Part shown: piece by piece, positions 17,991 to 31,300 of the stretch | How the letters are laid out: every line of letters begins with the position of its first letter | Position numbering within the stretch: the first letter of the stretch is position 1 | Program-made: the position numbers and the translations under genes | Source of the DNA: Galaxea fascicularis | Lineage: Eukaryota; Cnidaria; Anthozoa; Scleractinia; Euphylliidae | Length of the DNA: 64,000 nt | Assembly (NCBI GenBank): GCA_948470475.1 | Contig: OX419338.1 | Coordinates: forward strand, 36,118,595-36,182,594 | Reading direction: 5' to 3' | The notes under the pieces: model-generated | Databases searched by the model: none | The model's input: only the letters and a program-made list of their open reading frames with translations | Told to the model about the DNA's origin: nothing

Positions 17991-18641
17991 AGGGTTTTCA
18001 TTAAGTTTTGAAGGATGTGTAACATACATGACTCCACCCTTGACATTTAACAACACCGTGAAGGCCTGAATTCAATATGCAGAAACCACCACATGTAACA
18101 TCAACTATACTCAGCCGTAACAGGTGTTAATGGCTTACAACCCTTAATGACAGCCCTGCATCAAAGACAGAAGTCACAAGAATAAATAATATTATTATAG
18201 ACAGATCACCAAATGGAATCTTGCAAAATTCAAATATTCAAGCTTACCTAGTAAATCATGGAGAAAAGTAAGAAAGGTATTGAAATCAAGGCTGATAAGA
18301 GGTTAATTTCATCCAAGTAAACTGCAATTTATGCATCCTAAGGCATAAAATCTCTCACAGTGTACAGGAGTGTTTCAAATAAGAGAGCGGTCTGAGGTCA
18401 AACATCCAAGAAAGTTGGTTTCCTGACACATCAAACTGAGTGACAAAGTTGAGATGATTTAGATTCGCACCCCTCACCCCTCTCTTAATGATCAATGCTG
18501 TTTGGAACACTGAGCAATGTGCTTAATTAAAAAATGCATGTCATTAATGCCACAAACAGCATAAACAGGCCTTTTGCTTAACATCATTGGTAGCAATAAT
18601 GAAATTTGGTGAAAAAGAATAATTTTTCACTAAGTTTGAAT

Positions 18642-21600
18642 TTACCTTCCTCATCCGCCCATAGGCGGCCCTGGATTGTAGGGTGCACCTGCAATGAATG
18701 GAGACCATATTGAGGACAGAACAAAATTAACATGAACTTATAAACAGCATTATTTCTACTGCAGTGTTGCTGCTGTTGCATTAAAGGCAATTTTGAAATG
18801 AAAAGGTTTAGTGTATCTAGCAGCACATGTAGATGGTGAAATGCCCAAAACAGGTTTAGGTCACATGCATGCACAGTACACGGGTGCCACTTGAGGAAAC
18901 TTAAAAAGTCATGCTGTCACCATGGAAATTGCCTTCATGCTGAAATTTTTAACTTCCATAGGTACCAGTAAGTTGTTTGATGTTGCATGTTTACTCAAAT
19001 GATGCACACCAGCACAAATAAAAAACCAAAGGAAATATTCATACTCGTTTGGTTATTCAAGGCAATGACAATAGTTGAATGCTGTCATGATGGAAGACTG
19101 GGAAAGATTTCCACACAGCCCTATACATTAATATTATGCATGCATTTTGTGACTCAACTCTGTTCGTTTTGGAACAGGGTTAGTTTGACAGAGTTGCATG
19201 TACAATTATTAATGTATGGGGCTGTGTGGAAACCCTTCTGGAAAACTGTTTGATCCTGGTTGATAAAGAAAGGTAATGAACAAATTAACATCATAAATTA
19301 TGGAAAAGAAAAAATAAGCCTTCACTTACCCCCTCCTCCCCCACCAATTCTTCCATATCTTCTGCGTGGAGGGCGAGGCGGACTATAACATAAAGCAAAA
19401 TAAATTTGTAAGCAATAGATACTATGTCTTACTAAAGAGTATTCAAGGCAGTACACAGAAGATGTATTTAGTGTTGCAATCTCAAATGTAAGACGTGTTA
19501 TAAGAAAGAAATTGATGACACAAAAAAATATCGAAGCTTATGTTTCTCTTGAAAAAGAAAACAATGAATGAGAAAATCACTGGAAGTACCCTTTACAATG
19601 GCCACCAGTGAACAGAATCTAATAATTAGATTCTGTTCACTGCTATTAGATGATCAAACAAACAATTTTGTTCTAACTTGTCCCAGAGTGGCCGGAGGAA
19701 GATGCATCATTGATAACTGGATTAAAACAGTTACAAAAAACAAAAACAAAAGACACAGAAAAAAAAAATAAAGATAAAGAAACATAACAGCTTGAAATTA
19801 TTCAAATGAGAGCTCTGAGATACCCACAAACTTGAGAGGGATACTGAAACTTGTTAAGACATTCTTTACTTTAACAAAGACCTTACCCCCCTCCAGGCCG
19901 GTAATCTGAACTTGTGTATGAGTTACCATGTTTTGTGAGGCCAGGCTGTGAAAGAATAGTAACAAAAATGACCGTAAACAACAACAAATTAGAATTAAAA
20001 TTACAAAAAATACAGCATTGTGATGTACCACAAAGATCTACAGGTTATCTCCCTCCAAAACAGCTTTGTGTCATTAGAAAATCCAAAAGTGGTGGGGAGG
20101 GGGAAACTCTCCAGATCAAAAGGTGTAAAAGAGGACATACAACATTTTCTGAAACAACTCATTTTGCATTGGTTTGAACCAGTAGGGGAATTCTGAAAGT
20201 ACCTTGTTTAAGAAAATCAAAGACAACAAAGGATTGATTATCTTCTTGTCCGAAAGTCAATCAAACAGGTTGTAGTTTGATCATGGAAGATCACACAATG
20301 GCCTTCACAAATAAGAATACCAAAGGCACACGTAATTCTCCTGACAGAAAATGTCAGCAAATTTTAAGGTGGCTTACTACAGTTTTCACTGCTATATGCA
20401 ATCATGCTTGGCTTGCGTGTGCTTGAAGTCACGTAAACATCACACATAAACTAAAGTCAAACGAGCAGATGACGGAAAAATCCCCAAGCAAAAATGAAAA
20501 AAAAAAGTGTCATGCAAAAATCCTGAACACTGAAAAGCAATCACATTGACGACGATGTCACTACCTTCCACAGGGTTTAGGTGGAGTTGGTGTAGTAGAG
20601 AAAGCCATATTATAACTCAAAACACGAGGTTGGCGCCTGTTGTGGTGTGGAGAGAGAGAGCGCGCACTTGTAGCAGTTAATTTCTCAAAAACTAGCCTTA
20701 CAACCCATGTCCAAATTTTGGTATTTGCCAAAATACACCAACATGGAGATGTAGATTTTTTTTCAAAAAAATTTGTAAGACAGAATTTTATTAATTTTAA
20801 AAATAGACAAAATTCAACATTTTTGCTTGCAAAAATTGTGCCTAACAGAACCTTGTGTCCCTCTCTCTAAAAGTTTCTTTTTAGCCACATTTCAAATCCT
20901 GAAATTTTTAAGTGGGGTTGTATGGCTACATTTTGAGAAAAACACCCTCGATTGGTCTATTTTGTACCTCATCCCTTTTTGGGCATCCCATAATACATAT
21001 TTGGCTACAGATGCAATGTTTTAAAAACTAATATTTTATTTTTACTCCCAGATGTTTCCTTGGTCAGTTGAAGGGACTTTAGCCTGCGTGTAATGCTCAC
21101 TGAACTTCAAGTGCACGCAAGCCGCCTGTAGCAGAAAAAAACTGTAGTAAGCCACCAAGGAGGTAAGCTTAACTTAGATCAGAACGTAAATTAATAGGCC
21201 ATTTCCGAGTTCATGTCTGCCTCCTCTTCAAAGCGAGTCTAAGTGCGAAGTTTTTGTGATGGTGATCAGTTCTACTTCACATATGAATGAAAACTAATTT
21301 TCATAACAAAAACTTCCCACTTAGACTCGCTTTGAAGAGGAGGCAGACACGAACTCGGAAATGGCCTATTATAATTTAAAATAAGCTGTACTGAAAAGTA
21401 TACTCACCGAGAACATGGTGTGGAAGCTGTTTGTACGCGAAGCGATGAAACAAAGAAAAGAGGTTGTTGTTGGAATAACAGATCAATGGCACCATAAAAG
21501 TTGTTGAATAGAAACTCTAGCTAACGTGTACGTATCTGAACATTCAAACAAGCTTACAATAAGACGACAAAGTTGACCATTCCCCAAAAGACATCCGAGA

Positions 21601-21737
21601 ATATTGACAGTCTCCATATTGATCTACTTTCTAACACGTTACCTGTGAAAAAAAGATCAAATCTTATAAAAAGACTGCCATAAACAGCCAATTAATTGAA
21701 TCCAAAATCGCAACTCACTTCCAGAAACGTACACCAT
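18642..21737 (-). CDS. SELENOK: Selenoprotein K, six exons, Sec encoded by TGA
   Basis: ER-membrane selenoprotein acting in ER-associated degradation and calcium-dependent palmitoylation with DHHC6 (family knowledge). Coding exons in order: 21719-21737, 21558-21642, 21408-21426, 19887-19945, 19330-19382, 18642-18688; all junctions are GT-AG and phases close to 282 bases (93 residues plus stop; human 94). The protein starts 'MVYVSG', has one transmembrane helix in exon 2 ('DVFWGMVNFVVLF'), then a Gly/Pro/Arg-rich cytosolic tail with 'PPRPPRRR' (SH3-type), and ends 'PPMGG-U-GR', where U is TGA at 18651-18653 followed by GGA AGG TAA. This matches the family's terminal GGUGR. Exon 3 is only 19 nt. 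Ordinary gene prediction would stop at the TGA and probably skip the microexon. The 5' end faces ARMC3. Confidence 0.93.
18651..18653 (-). other. UGA selenocysteine codon
   Basis: In-frame TGA at residue 91 of 93, two codons before the true TAA stop (18642-18644). Position and context (Gly-Gly-Sec-Gly-Arg) equal those of vertebrate selenoprotein K. Confidence 0.9.
19099..19240. repeat. Foldback repeat in a SELENOK intron
   Basis: Arms TTTCCACACAGCCCTATACA and its imperfect complement (TGTATGGGGCTGTGTGGAAA) at the other end, with about 80 bases between. No coding content. Confidence 0.55.
19606..19642. repeat. Perfect 37-base palindrome
   Basis: CAGTGAACAGAATCTAAT, one central base, then the exact reverse complement. 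It lies in the SELENOK intron between exons 4 and 5. Confidence 0.85.
21194..21369. mobile_element. Near-perfect foldback MITE in a SELENOK intron
   Basis: About 176 bp with arms of more than 50 bases that differ at only a few positions, beginning ATAGGCCATTTCCGAGTTC. It ends 38 bases from the 19-nt microexon (21408-21426). Non-coding. Confidence 0.7.
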
Positions 21738-21948
21738 CTTGATGAATCACTGTATTTTGATTGCACAAAGGATTGGAACGAGCCTCGTATTCACCCCAAC
21801 CGAGCGAGGAACTGAGTATGAAGGTGTCCAATTACTATGGTAACTGGATGGTGGTGATTTTGTAGTAGAATTAGTAGAATTTGTATTTCCGTTTTGTGCA
21901 ATTTAGAAGTCATTTTCGTTCAAAAACCTCATCGATATTAGCGGAAAC
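21738..21948. promoter_or_regulatory. Divergent promoter region SELENOK / ARMC3
   Basis: Only 211 bases separate the two start codons, which point away from each other, so the genes must share regulatory DNA. No TATA box is evident for either. An RFX-like site lies inside (21831-21844). Confidence 0.7.
21831..21844 (+). promoter_or_regulatory. Possible X-box (RFX site) for ARMC3
   Basis: ATTACTATGGTAAC, about 105 bases before the ARMC3 ATG. The right half-site GGTAAC fits the RFX consensus; the left half is imperfect. RFX factors drive ciliary genes, which suits ARMC3. This is inference from one sequence. Confidence 0.35.
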
Positions 21949-24900
21949 ATGGGAAAGAAGAAAGCAAAAGAGCCAGAGACTCCAGCTAAAGATGAGGTAG
22001 GCATTTATGGACCCAGGTCAAACAAGGTTAAGTTGACTTTTTGAAGTTGCGGCCAACTTCGCGTCGGCCTGTTAAATAATCCATGTTTTCATCACGATCA
22101 AGCTTATCGGAGTATAGAAACTCAGCTGTGAAGTATTTCGGTGTTCTGCTTTCTAAAAAGGACTCACTTGAGAAGTGGTTGAAGAATTTTTCGGCGCAGC
22201 AGAATGGTGCGGACTACTATGAATTTATTTTTGGTTAAAAATTAAGTTAAAACATGTTGAAAAATCAGAATAATATTATAAACGTGTAATTTCTAAAGAG
22301 ATTTGTTTAGTGCTCATAGTTTGCCAGCTGATTTGCCTTATGTTAGGGTCACTAATCGTTTGGGATAACAGCAGAATACCCTGCCACTTCTGACCACCAT
22401 TGTAATGTAGCAGCAAATGTTTGATTTGAAGAACGAGACAGATAACAATACATGCTACTCACATGCAAATAGGTGGCAGAGTATTCTGCAGTCTAGCCAA
22501 TCTTTGAAAGAAAATTAATGCTGTTAGTCTTCAATCACTTGCGTTTGTTCTCTCTGTTAGTGGAACATGTTTTTGCCTTTTGGTTTACTTATATTAATTT
22601 CAGAAAATGTCCAGAAAATGTCCATAACCTCCCACAGAAGGTCCCTCTGGAAATTCCAATTTAGCTGCGTACTTTTCTTTTAAAACTTTTACTATTGTCA
22701 CCCCCTCCCCCTAGGAATTTCCATTGATCATCCATGGGAAGAGGTATGGATGTTTGCTGGCATTGCACAAATTCTGCACAACTAAACTTTCATATCCAAA
22801 ACTGATACTGATGCCACATCCAAACTGGTGGTTAAATATTATTATTGTCTGCTATATTGATTTCTTTAACAGTTTGACCCATTGGAACTGGTCAGCAAGA
22901 AGCCACACACTGTTGTTCTCATGTTAGATTCTCCTGAGGATCATGTTCTTCAGTCGGCTTGTGAAGCATTGTACAAGTTTTCAGAAAAGTGTAAGTTGAG
23001 TACCAGTAATCCTCTCCAGTCAATGATTATTCTGGACATTTTTACAAATACTTACTTACTTAGTTCCAGTTTTACCTTTGTCCAATTGGTCACTCATTGT
23101 ATTCCCTTAACTGAGGGTAAAATTTATTCTGTTTTGGATATGAACAGAATAACAATCGATTTAATTCTGCTCTGAACAGCAGAGTTACAGTGAAACATAT
23201 GGGGTACTCAAATTACTTTTCTGTACTATATGTAGGTCTGTATAATGCATAATTATAAAAAGACTTTGTTCCAAAAGGTCAGACAAATTTATGACACCAA
23301 TTTGGATACTCAGTGTCACTCAGAACTATATAAGACTCGTGGGCACTGTCTTCATTGTAGCCCATTGAACTATAAACTACCTGTATTCAAAAGATAATTT
23401 ATAGAGACCTGAACCATACCTAAGACTGCAAGAATGGTGAAATAAAGGATAATTACAACCATTTTCAAGCCAGCGTGAACGGCAAACATTTTTCTGCATT
23501 GTTACTCCCTCAAAGCATTCAGGTTTGTCTAGAGAAACTGTCACCTTTTTCAGCATGAATATGTCAAATTTTGACAGATCCGCCTCAATTTGTCTAGACA
23601 AACCTGAATGCTTTGAGCGAGTAACAACCTGGGAAAATGTTTGCCATTCATGCTAGCCTGAAAATGGTAGTAATTTTATTGTATAATACTTGTTTTTTTT
23701 TTTTTTTGCCTTGTTTTGTTATTGAAGCACCTTGACCCAGAATTTTAACAATAGAGTACATGTATTGTTTCAGCACTCAGCTTCTTATTCATATTCAGGT
23801 GATGAGAACAGACAGGAGCTGTTGAATCTTGGAGTCCTGGAGCCCCTGCTGAAGCTAGTGTTATCTGAAGATAAAGTTGTCAGAAGGAATGCTACTATGT
23901 GCCTTGGAACCATGGCTCAAAATGGTTAGTTTAATTATCCACTTTCTCAATTGGCAACATTGCCGCTAATTTGGAGGTCTTAATTTTACCAATGAACTGG
24001 CATGTATTGTAAAGTTGTTCATATAATGATATACAGCACTGCTGTACACTGAAGTAGACAAAATTTAATTGAAAATGTGTGTTAAAATTATGTTTTTTTG
24101 CTTTTAGCCAGCGTTAAAAAAGAACTACGGAAACTTTCCAGCATACAGCCATTGGTGACATTACTGGGACCTGATGGTATGTCATTACTTTACTGAGATA
24201 TTTCAAACTGAACCTAACTGTAGCTATTAGCCTTTCTTTATACAGGAATTATGAATTACTGGAGTGAATCAAGTTTTTCATTGCTGTATATGCAGGCCCA
24301 TATTACAGAGGTGACTGTGTTGTTGGACTGTGCAATACAATTCTATACTATGACTTTGGTCTGTCTGTGCCCTCTGTGTTGTAGGTGAAGTAATGTAATC
24401 ACACATCCCAACTCTGTAATATTAGTTTGGTCTATCTGTGTCCTCTTGGGGTGTTCATGCTTATATAGTACAAAGTGTTTGTATTTCAATCATATTCAAT
24501 ATTTAAGCAGCTGCCAAAAAAAATGTATTATTGTTCTTTGAAGCCTGATTGCCATACCTAATTTGGTCCTGTTACTTGTCTCTTGTTGTTATTCAGAGGA
24601 TATTCTATGCCATGAATTTGCAAGTTTGGCACTTTCATCCATGGCAGGTAAGGACAAGAAAGTCAAACATTTTCAAGATACCAGCTACAATATTATTTAT
24701 TTATGTATTGAATGCAAAGGACAGTTCTCTGTTATTAGTTATACTGTAAACAAATCTAGTGTTGTTACCTTTTCCTTCATAGCTGAATTTTCCTGTAAAG
24801 TGGAGATCTTTGAGCAAGGAGGACTTGAACCCATCATAAAATTACTTTCATCGACAGACTGTGATGTGCAGGTACAGGTGGTTCTTGCAGTTGTTCAGAA

Positions 24901-27900
24901 ATTAAGTAAAAAACTAGCAAGATGTACAACATACAGTATGTTGAGTGGTGGCGCTGTTTAGTGGCAAATTGTGTAGTAAGTGTTTCAGAAAATACATGAC
25001 TGGCCACAGCTCTCCTCTCTGACAGGCCATTTGAAATTTGGAGGGTTGAGCCAGCACTTTGGAAGGGAAATCTGAAACATTTTTTCAGAGAGTTATTGGA
25101 GTCCTGCTGAAATGCAAAACAGACCTCAGATACACCTGTAGGAGGTTTGATGTTCTATAATACATGTATGTGTAATGTTGTTTTCCAGAAAAACTCAGTT
25201 GAAGCCATTTCACTGCTGGTTCAAGATTATCACAGTAGGTCAGCAATTAGGGAAATGAATGGTAAGTTTTGTTACAGATTGATATAGTACATGTATTGTT
25301 GACAATCTTTCATAAAAATAGCATTTGTTCACACTGCTTGTAAAAATGTCTAGTTTTCCATGGTTGACCTGTTCAAACAGAATTTTTGGTACTGTTTGTA
25401 CATGTAGCACTAATTGATTTAAGTATTGGACACATTGTTACAATGATTGCTATTGCTTCAATGAAACTAACTGTATTTGCTCTTTAGGTTTGCAGCCCAT
25501 ATTGCTGTTGTTAGATTCAGAGTATGCTATTATTCAGCAACTGGCTTTGGAAAGTTTAATCCAAATTACACTTGATGGTAATTATAAATTACTAGTACTG
25601 CACTGTGTTGAAAATAATTTTATTTTATGTGGTTTAACTGAGTAGGTCAACAGGTCTTGCTATGTTTTTGATTGCTATTTTAATTTGACAGCTGATAACA
25701 GAGCTGCTCTACGTGAACTTGAGGGACTTGAGAAACTTGTTGAATTTGTTGGAAACAAGGTCAGTTCATGCAATATATTAAATAAATGCTGAGTTTCGGC
25801 CTGACGTACCAGTAGTTTGAGTGAACTTATACATTTGTATTATCAACATGTTTTCTTTAGGAATATGAGGATTTGCATGTGCAAGCCTTACAAGTGCTAT
25901 CCAACTGTCTCCAGGATGTGGAGAGCATGCAGGTATGGAGGAAGTCTCTATTACACAACAATAAAAAATTGTAGGTGGAAGTTGCAAGAGGTGGAATGTT
26001 CAAGCCAAAATTTCTTTAATTTCTAGGGGCATTGTAGTTTAACTCTCTTATGTGAACCAGGACACTAAGCCTGTAGGACAGTAATCAGCTGAAATATTTG
26101 CTGTTGTTGCATTTCTTAAAGATTCTGACTTTGTATTTGAAAAGTAAGCAAAGCTCAATTTCCCTTACATTCATCTGATGTGTGAAAGCAGCAAAATGAA
26201 AACTGCTTTTAATTAATGTCTTGTCATTGTTCAATCTTTGTTTTAGCTCATTCAAACCTCTGGAGGATTACAGAAGCTTCTTGCATTTGCTGCTGAGGCC
26301 AATATTCCTGAAGTCCAGCAACATGCAGTAAGCACCTTTTTCATTGTTGACCTTCAAATCAGTCATAAGTTCATTCATAAAATACAAAGATACATGTATG
26401 GCTCAAACGTACACCATCTGCATACCGTGAGAGTTAATCAAGGGAGGTATCAAAACAAACTACATTATATTACTGAATTTAAGTATAGAAATAAAATAAT
26501 AATAATAATAATTAAAGACAATGATAGTAAATTAATGGTAAATTAATCTATCATGGGAGAAAAAAATACAACTTGCCTCTAGTATAACAATGGCATCTTG
26601 GACAAGGTTGCATTGCTATTGATTATACCATCCAGGGTTATCCTTTCAGAGGGTGACAGGTGATTTTGCCACCAGTAAACGAGAAGTCTGCCTGCAACTC
26701 TACCTTTTACTATTAGAAGATGTGAGAAAGATGTCAGGAATTTTGTGTCAGTTTGTCTGCCTCTTCTCAATTCTTGTACTGTAAATCTATTTGAAATGGA
26801 AACCCCGTAATCATGATTGCCTTTTTTAAGTCCTGTCCGCTATTTTTTACATAAGTAAACGCTACAGTCATTGGCATTTCTAACTGGAAAAGTTAACTCA
26901 TACCGGTAATTTTATTTTTAATTGTTGTTATCATTTAGGCCAAAGCCATTTCCCTGGCAGCAAAAAATGGTAAGAGTGAATGACAAAAGACTGTCAATGC
27001 TGTGGTAATTACAGACGTTTTTATTCTGGCATATATGATAGAGTGGTTAAGTCACGTTGCAGAACATTCGTAATGATTTTAGCCTCCCACACAGGCCTTT
27101 GATTGGAAAAAATGTTTGGTTAGACTCAGGGGAAGGGGTGCATAACAAACACGTGATCAGTACTGAAATATTTTGAAACAATTGATAATACCCTTTAGTA
27201 TTGATAATTTTATACTCCAGGGCCTGGTTGTTCGAAAGCGGATTAACATAATCCAGGATTAGCGTAAACTTTGGTCGCAGGTTTTGACTATTGGATGAAA
27301 GTTGTTTTCGCTGCTTTTTGTTTTTCAGGATTGACTTCCACTAATCTAAAATTTTGCAGAATATCGGCATTGGACAACATTTGGGGACAGAGAAATAAGG
27401 TCCTTGATTAATTTTTAATCCTGGATTAGCATTAATCGGCTTTCGAACAACCGGGCCCAGTATTTCTAACAGTATCAAGTATCTAGTATCGCCGTCGTTA
27501 AGTTTATGGGAACAAGTATCCGTTTCCGAGGTTGTGTGACTTGCTATAGCTGTTTGTTTAGCTAGGATATTAACAGTGCATTCGCTGTTGTTAGGTGAAA
27601 ATCGCAAAATTTTCCACGAGCAAGAGTGTGAGAAAACTTTGATAACTCTGCTGTCTGCAGAGGTAAGTGAGTGACCATGATCATCCTGGGCCTCGTTGCC
27701 TTGGGAATACTCGTAGTTTGACTCGTGTTCGGAAATCACTGTCTGTGACGCAGGCTAGTAAGTCGTTGACAGTGGTCCTCAGAACCGCTTGCTATCTACT
27801 GGGAACCAGTTTTTTTTTCTGTAACGGTCTCGAGACGCAATAATCTTATTAAACTCAAGAGATGGACCATTTATATACTTGGGTGGGTTGAGTTAATGCA

Positions 27901-28354
27901 TCAAACATTTTGGCCAATCTTTTGTGGATTAAAAAAAACCAACCCAACGGATATCTTGCAGACCATCAAAATTATACATAAAATTTATGCCGAAAAAATT
28001 CTTAAATAAACTGTGCTCTTTTCCTCATTAAGTTCCCATTTCTCCCTCAGTGACATGTAGTTGGACACGTTATTCCTCTATAATGTCCATTACTGAAATT
28101 AAAAGTAAATTAACTTAATCAAATTGAAAAAAAATGTTCTGTATATTTAAAGCAACGAAAGCACATTCAAATTTATCCTAAACGAAACTTTCTCTCGTTT
28201 TCGTCACGTGCCTGACAGAGTCCTGGTGTCCAGTCCTCAGCGTCTTTAGCTCTGGCTGTTATGTCCGAGAATCTAAGCAGCAGAGACGTAGTTGGGAAAC
28301 TGGGTGAGGAAATAAATCATATTAAAATTTATGTTAAAACGATTTCTCTCGTTT

Positions 28355-28388
<34 letters not shown>

Positions 28389-31300
28389 TGAGCATCGCAC
28401 GGACGTCACGAGGTCACGGGTTCAAACCCCATTGTAGTCCTGAATTTTTTCAGGTTTATTTACGGATTTCCATAACTGCGTTCACAACTGCGAGGATCAA
28501 ATTTTATTTCATTTCTGCAGTTCACATCCTAATCATTTATTTCATATACATCATTCAGAAACTGGGTAAGAGTTGAATGTGGGTCCGTTTTATGTTAATC
28601 CCACCGTGAAAGAGAGGGAGAGACACAAAAGATTTTGGGGAATAGCATTAATGGGTGCAAGGAGATCTGTAGACCTGTTGAAAAGACCATTGCTGAGTTG
28701 TTTCCGGACACTTCATTAAGAAAATAAGGACCTTCATATTTGAGAACGAATACGATTTTTCAAATCTTGTTCGCGTGCTTTAGATGATCACCAGTGACAT
28801 CAATCTTGTTTCTACAATCGTCTGATCTGCTGGTAAACAACAACGAAGAGTGAGGGTTCAGGGGAGGTGACTGGTGTGAAATTAGAAATTCATACTCGTA
28901 CTCTGTTTCGTACTCGAACTCAAATCTGATGGTCCCTAACGCCTAATGCGAAAGCATTGTTATGAAAATAAGTGAAATTGTTTTGCAAAGAAAGCTTATT
29001 TGTCAGAGGAAGGGCCATTCAACAAGATTCCCCGAAAAAGAGGAAGACAAACCAGAAAGGCTTTGAGACCTACTACTGACTGTCTGTTTTGAACCTTTTC
29101 AGAGGGTATTCCGCCAATCATCTGTCTGCTTAATAGCGACAATCCTGACGTTAAGGAAGGTGCTACACTTGCTCTGGCAAACATCACCACCGCTAACAAT
29201 ACAAACTGCAGGTAAGGCCATACTTCTCAGCCTTTTTTATTCTCTTTTTTGAGATTTTAAATTACTACTTCCCCTTTTTTCGTTTACTCCTCTTCCTTTG
29301 CGAAGTTATTTTCATTTTTTTCTCGTAGTAGTCATAAACACTATGGTCTGCATAAGAGGCGTTTAACAAGCCGAACCTGAAGCGCGAGACTTTGAGGGCA
29401 AGCGCGAACTTAAGAAGTAGATTCCATGTTTCGTGCGATCAATAAAAGATCACAGATGACGTCAAAAAGTGGCAAGAACAACAAAGTGGCTCGCGAAGCG
29501 ACACAAAAATTGGTTTTATTAACGGTTAGCCCTTCGTCAGAGCGAATCACGAGGCGACAGGCGAGTTTGTTCTCCACAAAGAAACGTGGTTCTTTTTTCT
29601 TCTTCTTGCTTTGAAATTTGTCCACTTCCTCGGCAAGACTTACGTCTTCGTTCGCCCAATGTCGTGAAATGTCGTCTAAATTTTCATAACTTTCCGCCAT
29701 TAAAAAAAAGAGGGAAAAAGTTTTAAGCGATGACATCTTCTGTGCATTCAACTATATACTGGGTATAACGTCATCCACTTAAAAAACCTCGTAACTTAGA
29801 GAAACCGCAGCTGTTAACAGTTCTTTGCTAAAAAAAAAAACATAAAAACGTCCTCAGGGAACTATAAGACAGCCTTGCACTTGGTTATCTGCTTCTCAGA
29901 GGAAAATGAGCTGTTGTTGTATTTACAGTGAATTGGTTGAGAAAGGCGGTATTGATCCTTTGATAACTCTCCTGAATGATGCTAAGCCGCTGGTTCAAGC
30001 TAATGCTGCTGTGAGCCTCACCAACCTGGCAGCAGAAGGTATTTTTAATGCTAGAAGACGGACCATTAAAACAAATGATGTAGCGGAGGGGGTGGGGATG
30101 GGGGATTTTCAGTTTGGATGATTTTTGTTTTTCGCCCATTGCTTGTGCAGCAATTTTTTTTTTTGCGTGTGCCTGACTTTTCTTTTCTTTGCCTTCTTTG
30201 TACGCCTTTGTTTCTTTTCCTTTCCCCTTGCTTGATTTTTTTTTTTGCTTTCTCACCCCCCCCCCCCCACCTCCCATCATGTTTCTAACGGTCCCTCCCT
30301 AATTGTAAAAGGCATATCCATGATTCAACACAACATCAGAAATCAGCAGTAATGTCGTTGCCTTGCAATTCAATTGCCACAGTTTGTTGGATTTCGCGCG
30401 CTTTCTGATCGTTATGCATGTTTTGCCTCTTCACCAGCACTGGGCGCACGTTGTGTAATTTCCCGCCCTTGGCGTCGGTTTCAAGCTTTTCTTCCATTTT
30501 GATTTGCTTGTCGCGTTATTTACCTTTGCTGCGACAAGCCAGGTGCGAAAATAAGATGTGCTTCATTTGGGATTTGATGACCGAGGTTTAATTGCAAAAT
30601 AACAAATCAATAGAAGAGAGCACTTAATAACGGTTTGTGATCCTGATTTCAGAATCTTGGAGATCCGAAATTCAGCAAAGAGGAGTTGTTCCGGCTCTTG
30701 TGCAAGCTTTACAGTCTAAGTAAGAGCCATAAAGTTAAAGTAAACCTTTACTCGGGCCTCCTTTTTATCGTACATAAATAACGTTCCTTCATTTAGCTTT
30801 CCCTGTCTTCGAGATTATCCCCCTTGGAGATTACACACTCAAATGGCTAGTCAAAAAAGGATGGTGGTTTAAAAGTAAACAGATTTTGTTGACTCCGTGT
30901 ATGGTAAAAAACATTGGTGATTAAACCATAAGCATTACCTCCATTTCCTTGCTTGGTCAAAAAAGTATCATGGTTAAAACCAAACACATTTCGGTGATTA
31001 GTTTAAAAAGTATGGTTTGGAAGCTGACCTAAACTCGGCGTCTGATAGGCTGAATAAAGATTTTGAAGCCTTGCTATTTTTGTTTGTTTGTTTTCAGCGC
31101 TGCTGTGGTGCAGAGTAAGGCTGGGATAGCAGTTGCGGCCTTTGTTTGTGATGCCGACTCCAGAAATGAGGTGAAAGTGTGGTTCGCTTAGTTTGCAGGT
31201 TTTTAGTTCAGGTGTTTTGCGTGAGATGTGTGATTCTCAACTCTTATAATTTGCATTCTGGAGGTATAAGTATTACTCTGAAATTATCGATGTATTTTTT

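Noticed and set aside
17754..18011. 85-codon plus-strand frame
   Set aside because: It is antisense to the SELENOK 3' UTR and the SECIS candidate and shows no protein character.
18541..18587. Alternative SECIS (ATGA...AAAA...TGA) close to the SELENOK stop
   Set aside because: Only 47 bases from ATGA to TGA, with poor pairing between the arms; the 17921-17990 candidate has better spacing and stem.
28367..28440. tRNA gene in an ARMC3 intron
   Set aside because: The same non-tRNA 3' body is found after the B box at 55754-55905, so it is a SINE copy.
30256..30270. Poly-C and nearby poly-T runs in an ARMC3 intron as a regulatory tract
   Set aside because: Ordinary homopolymers in an intron; possible sequencing uncertainty; no further signal.
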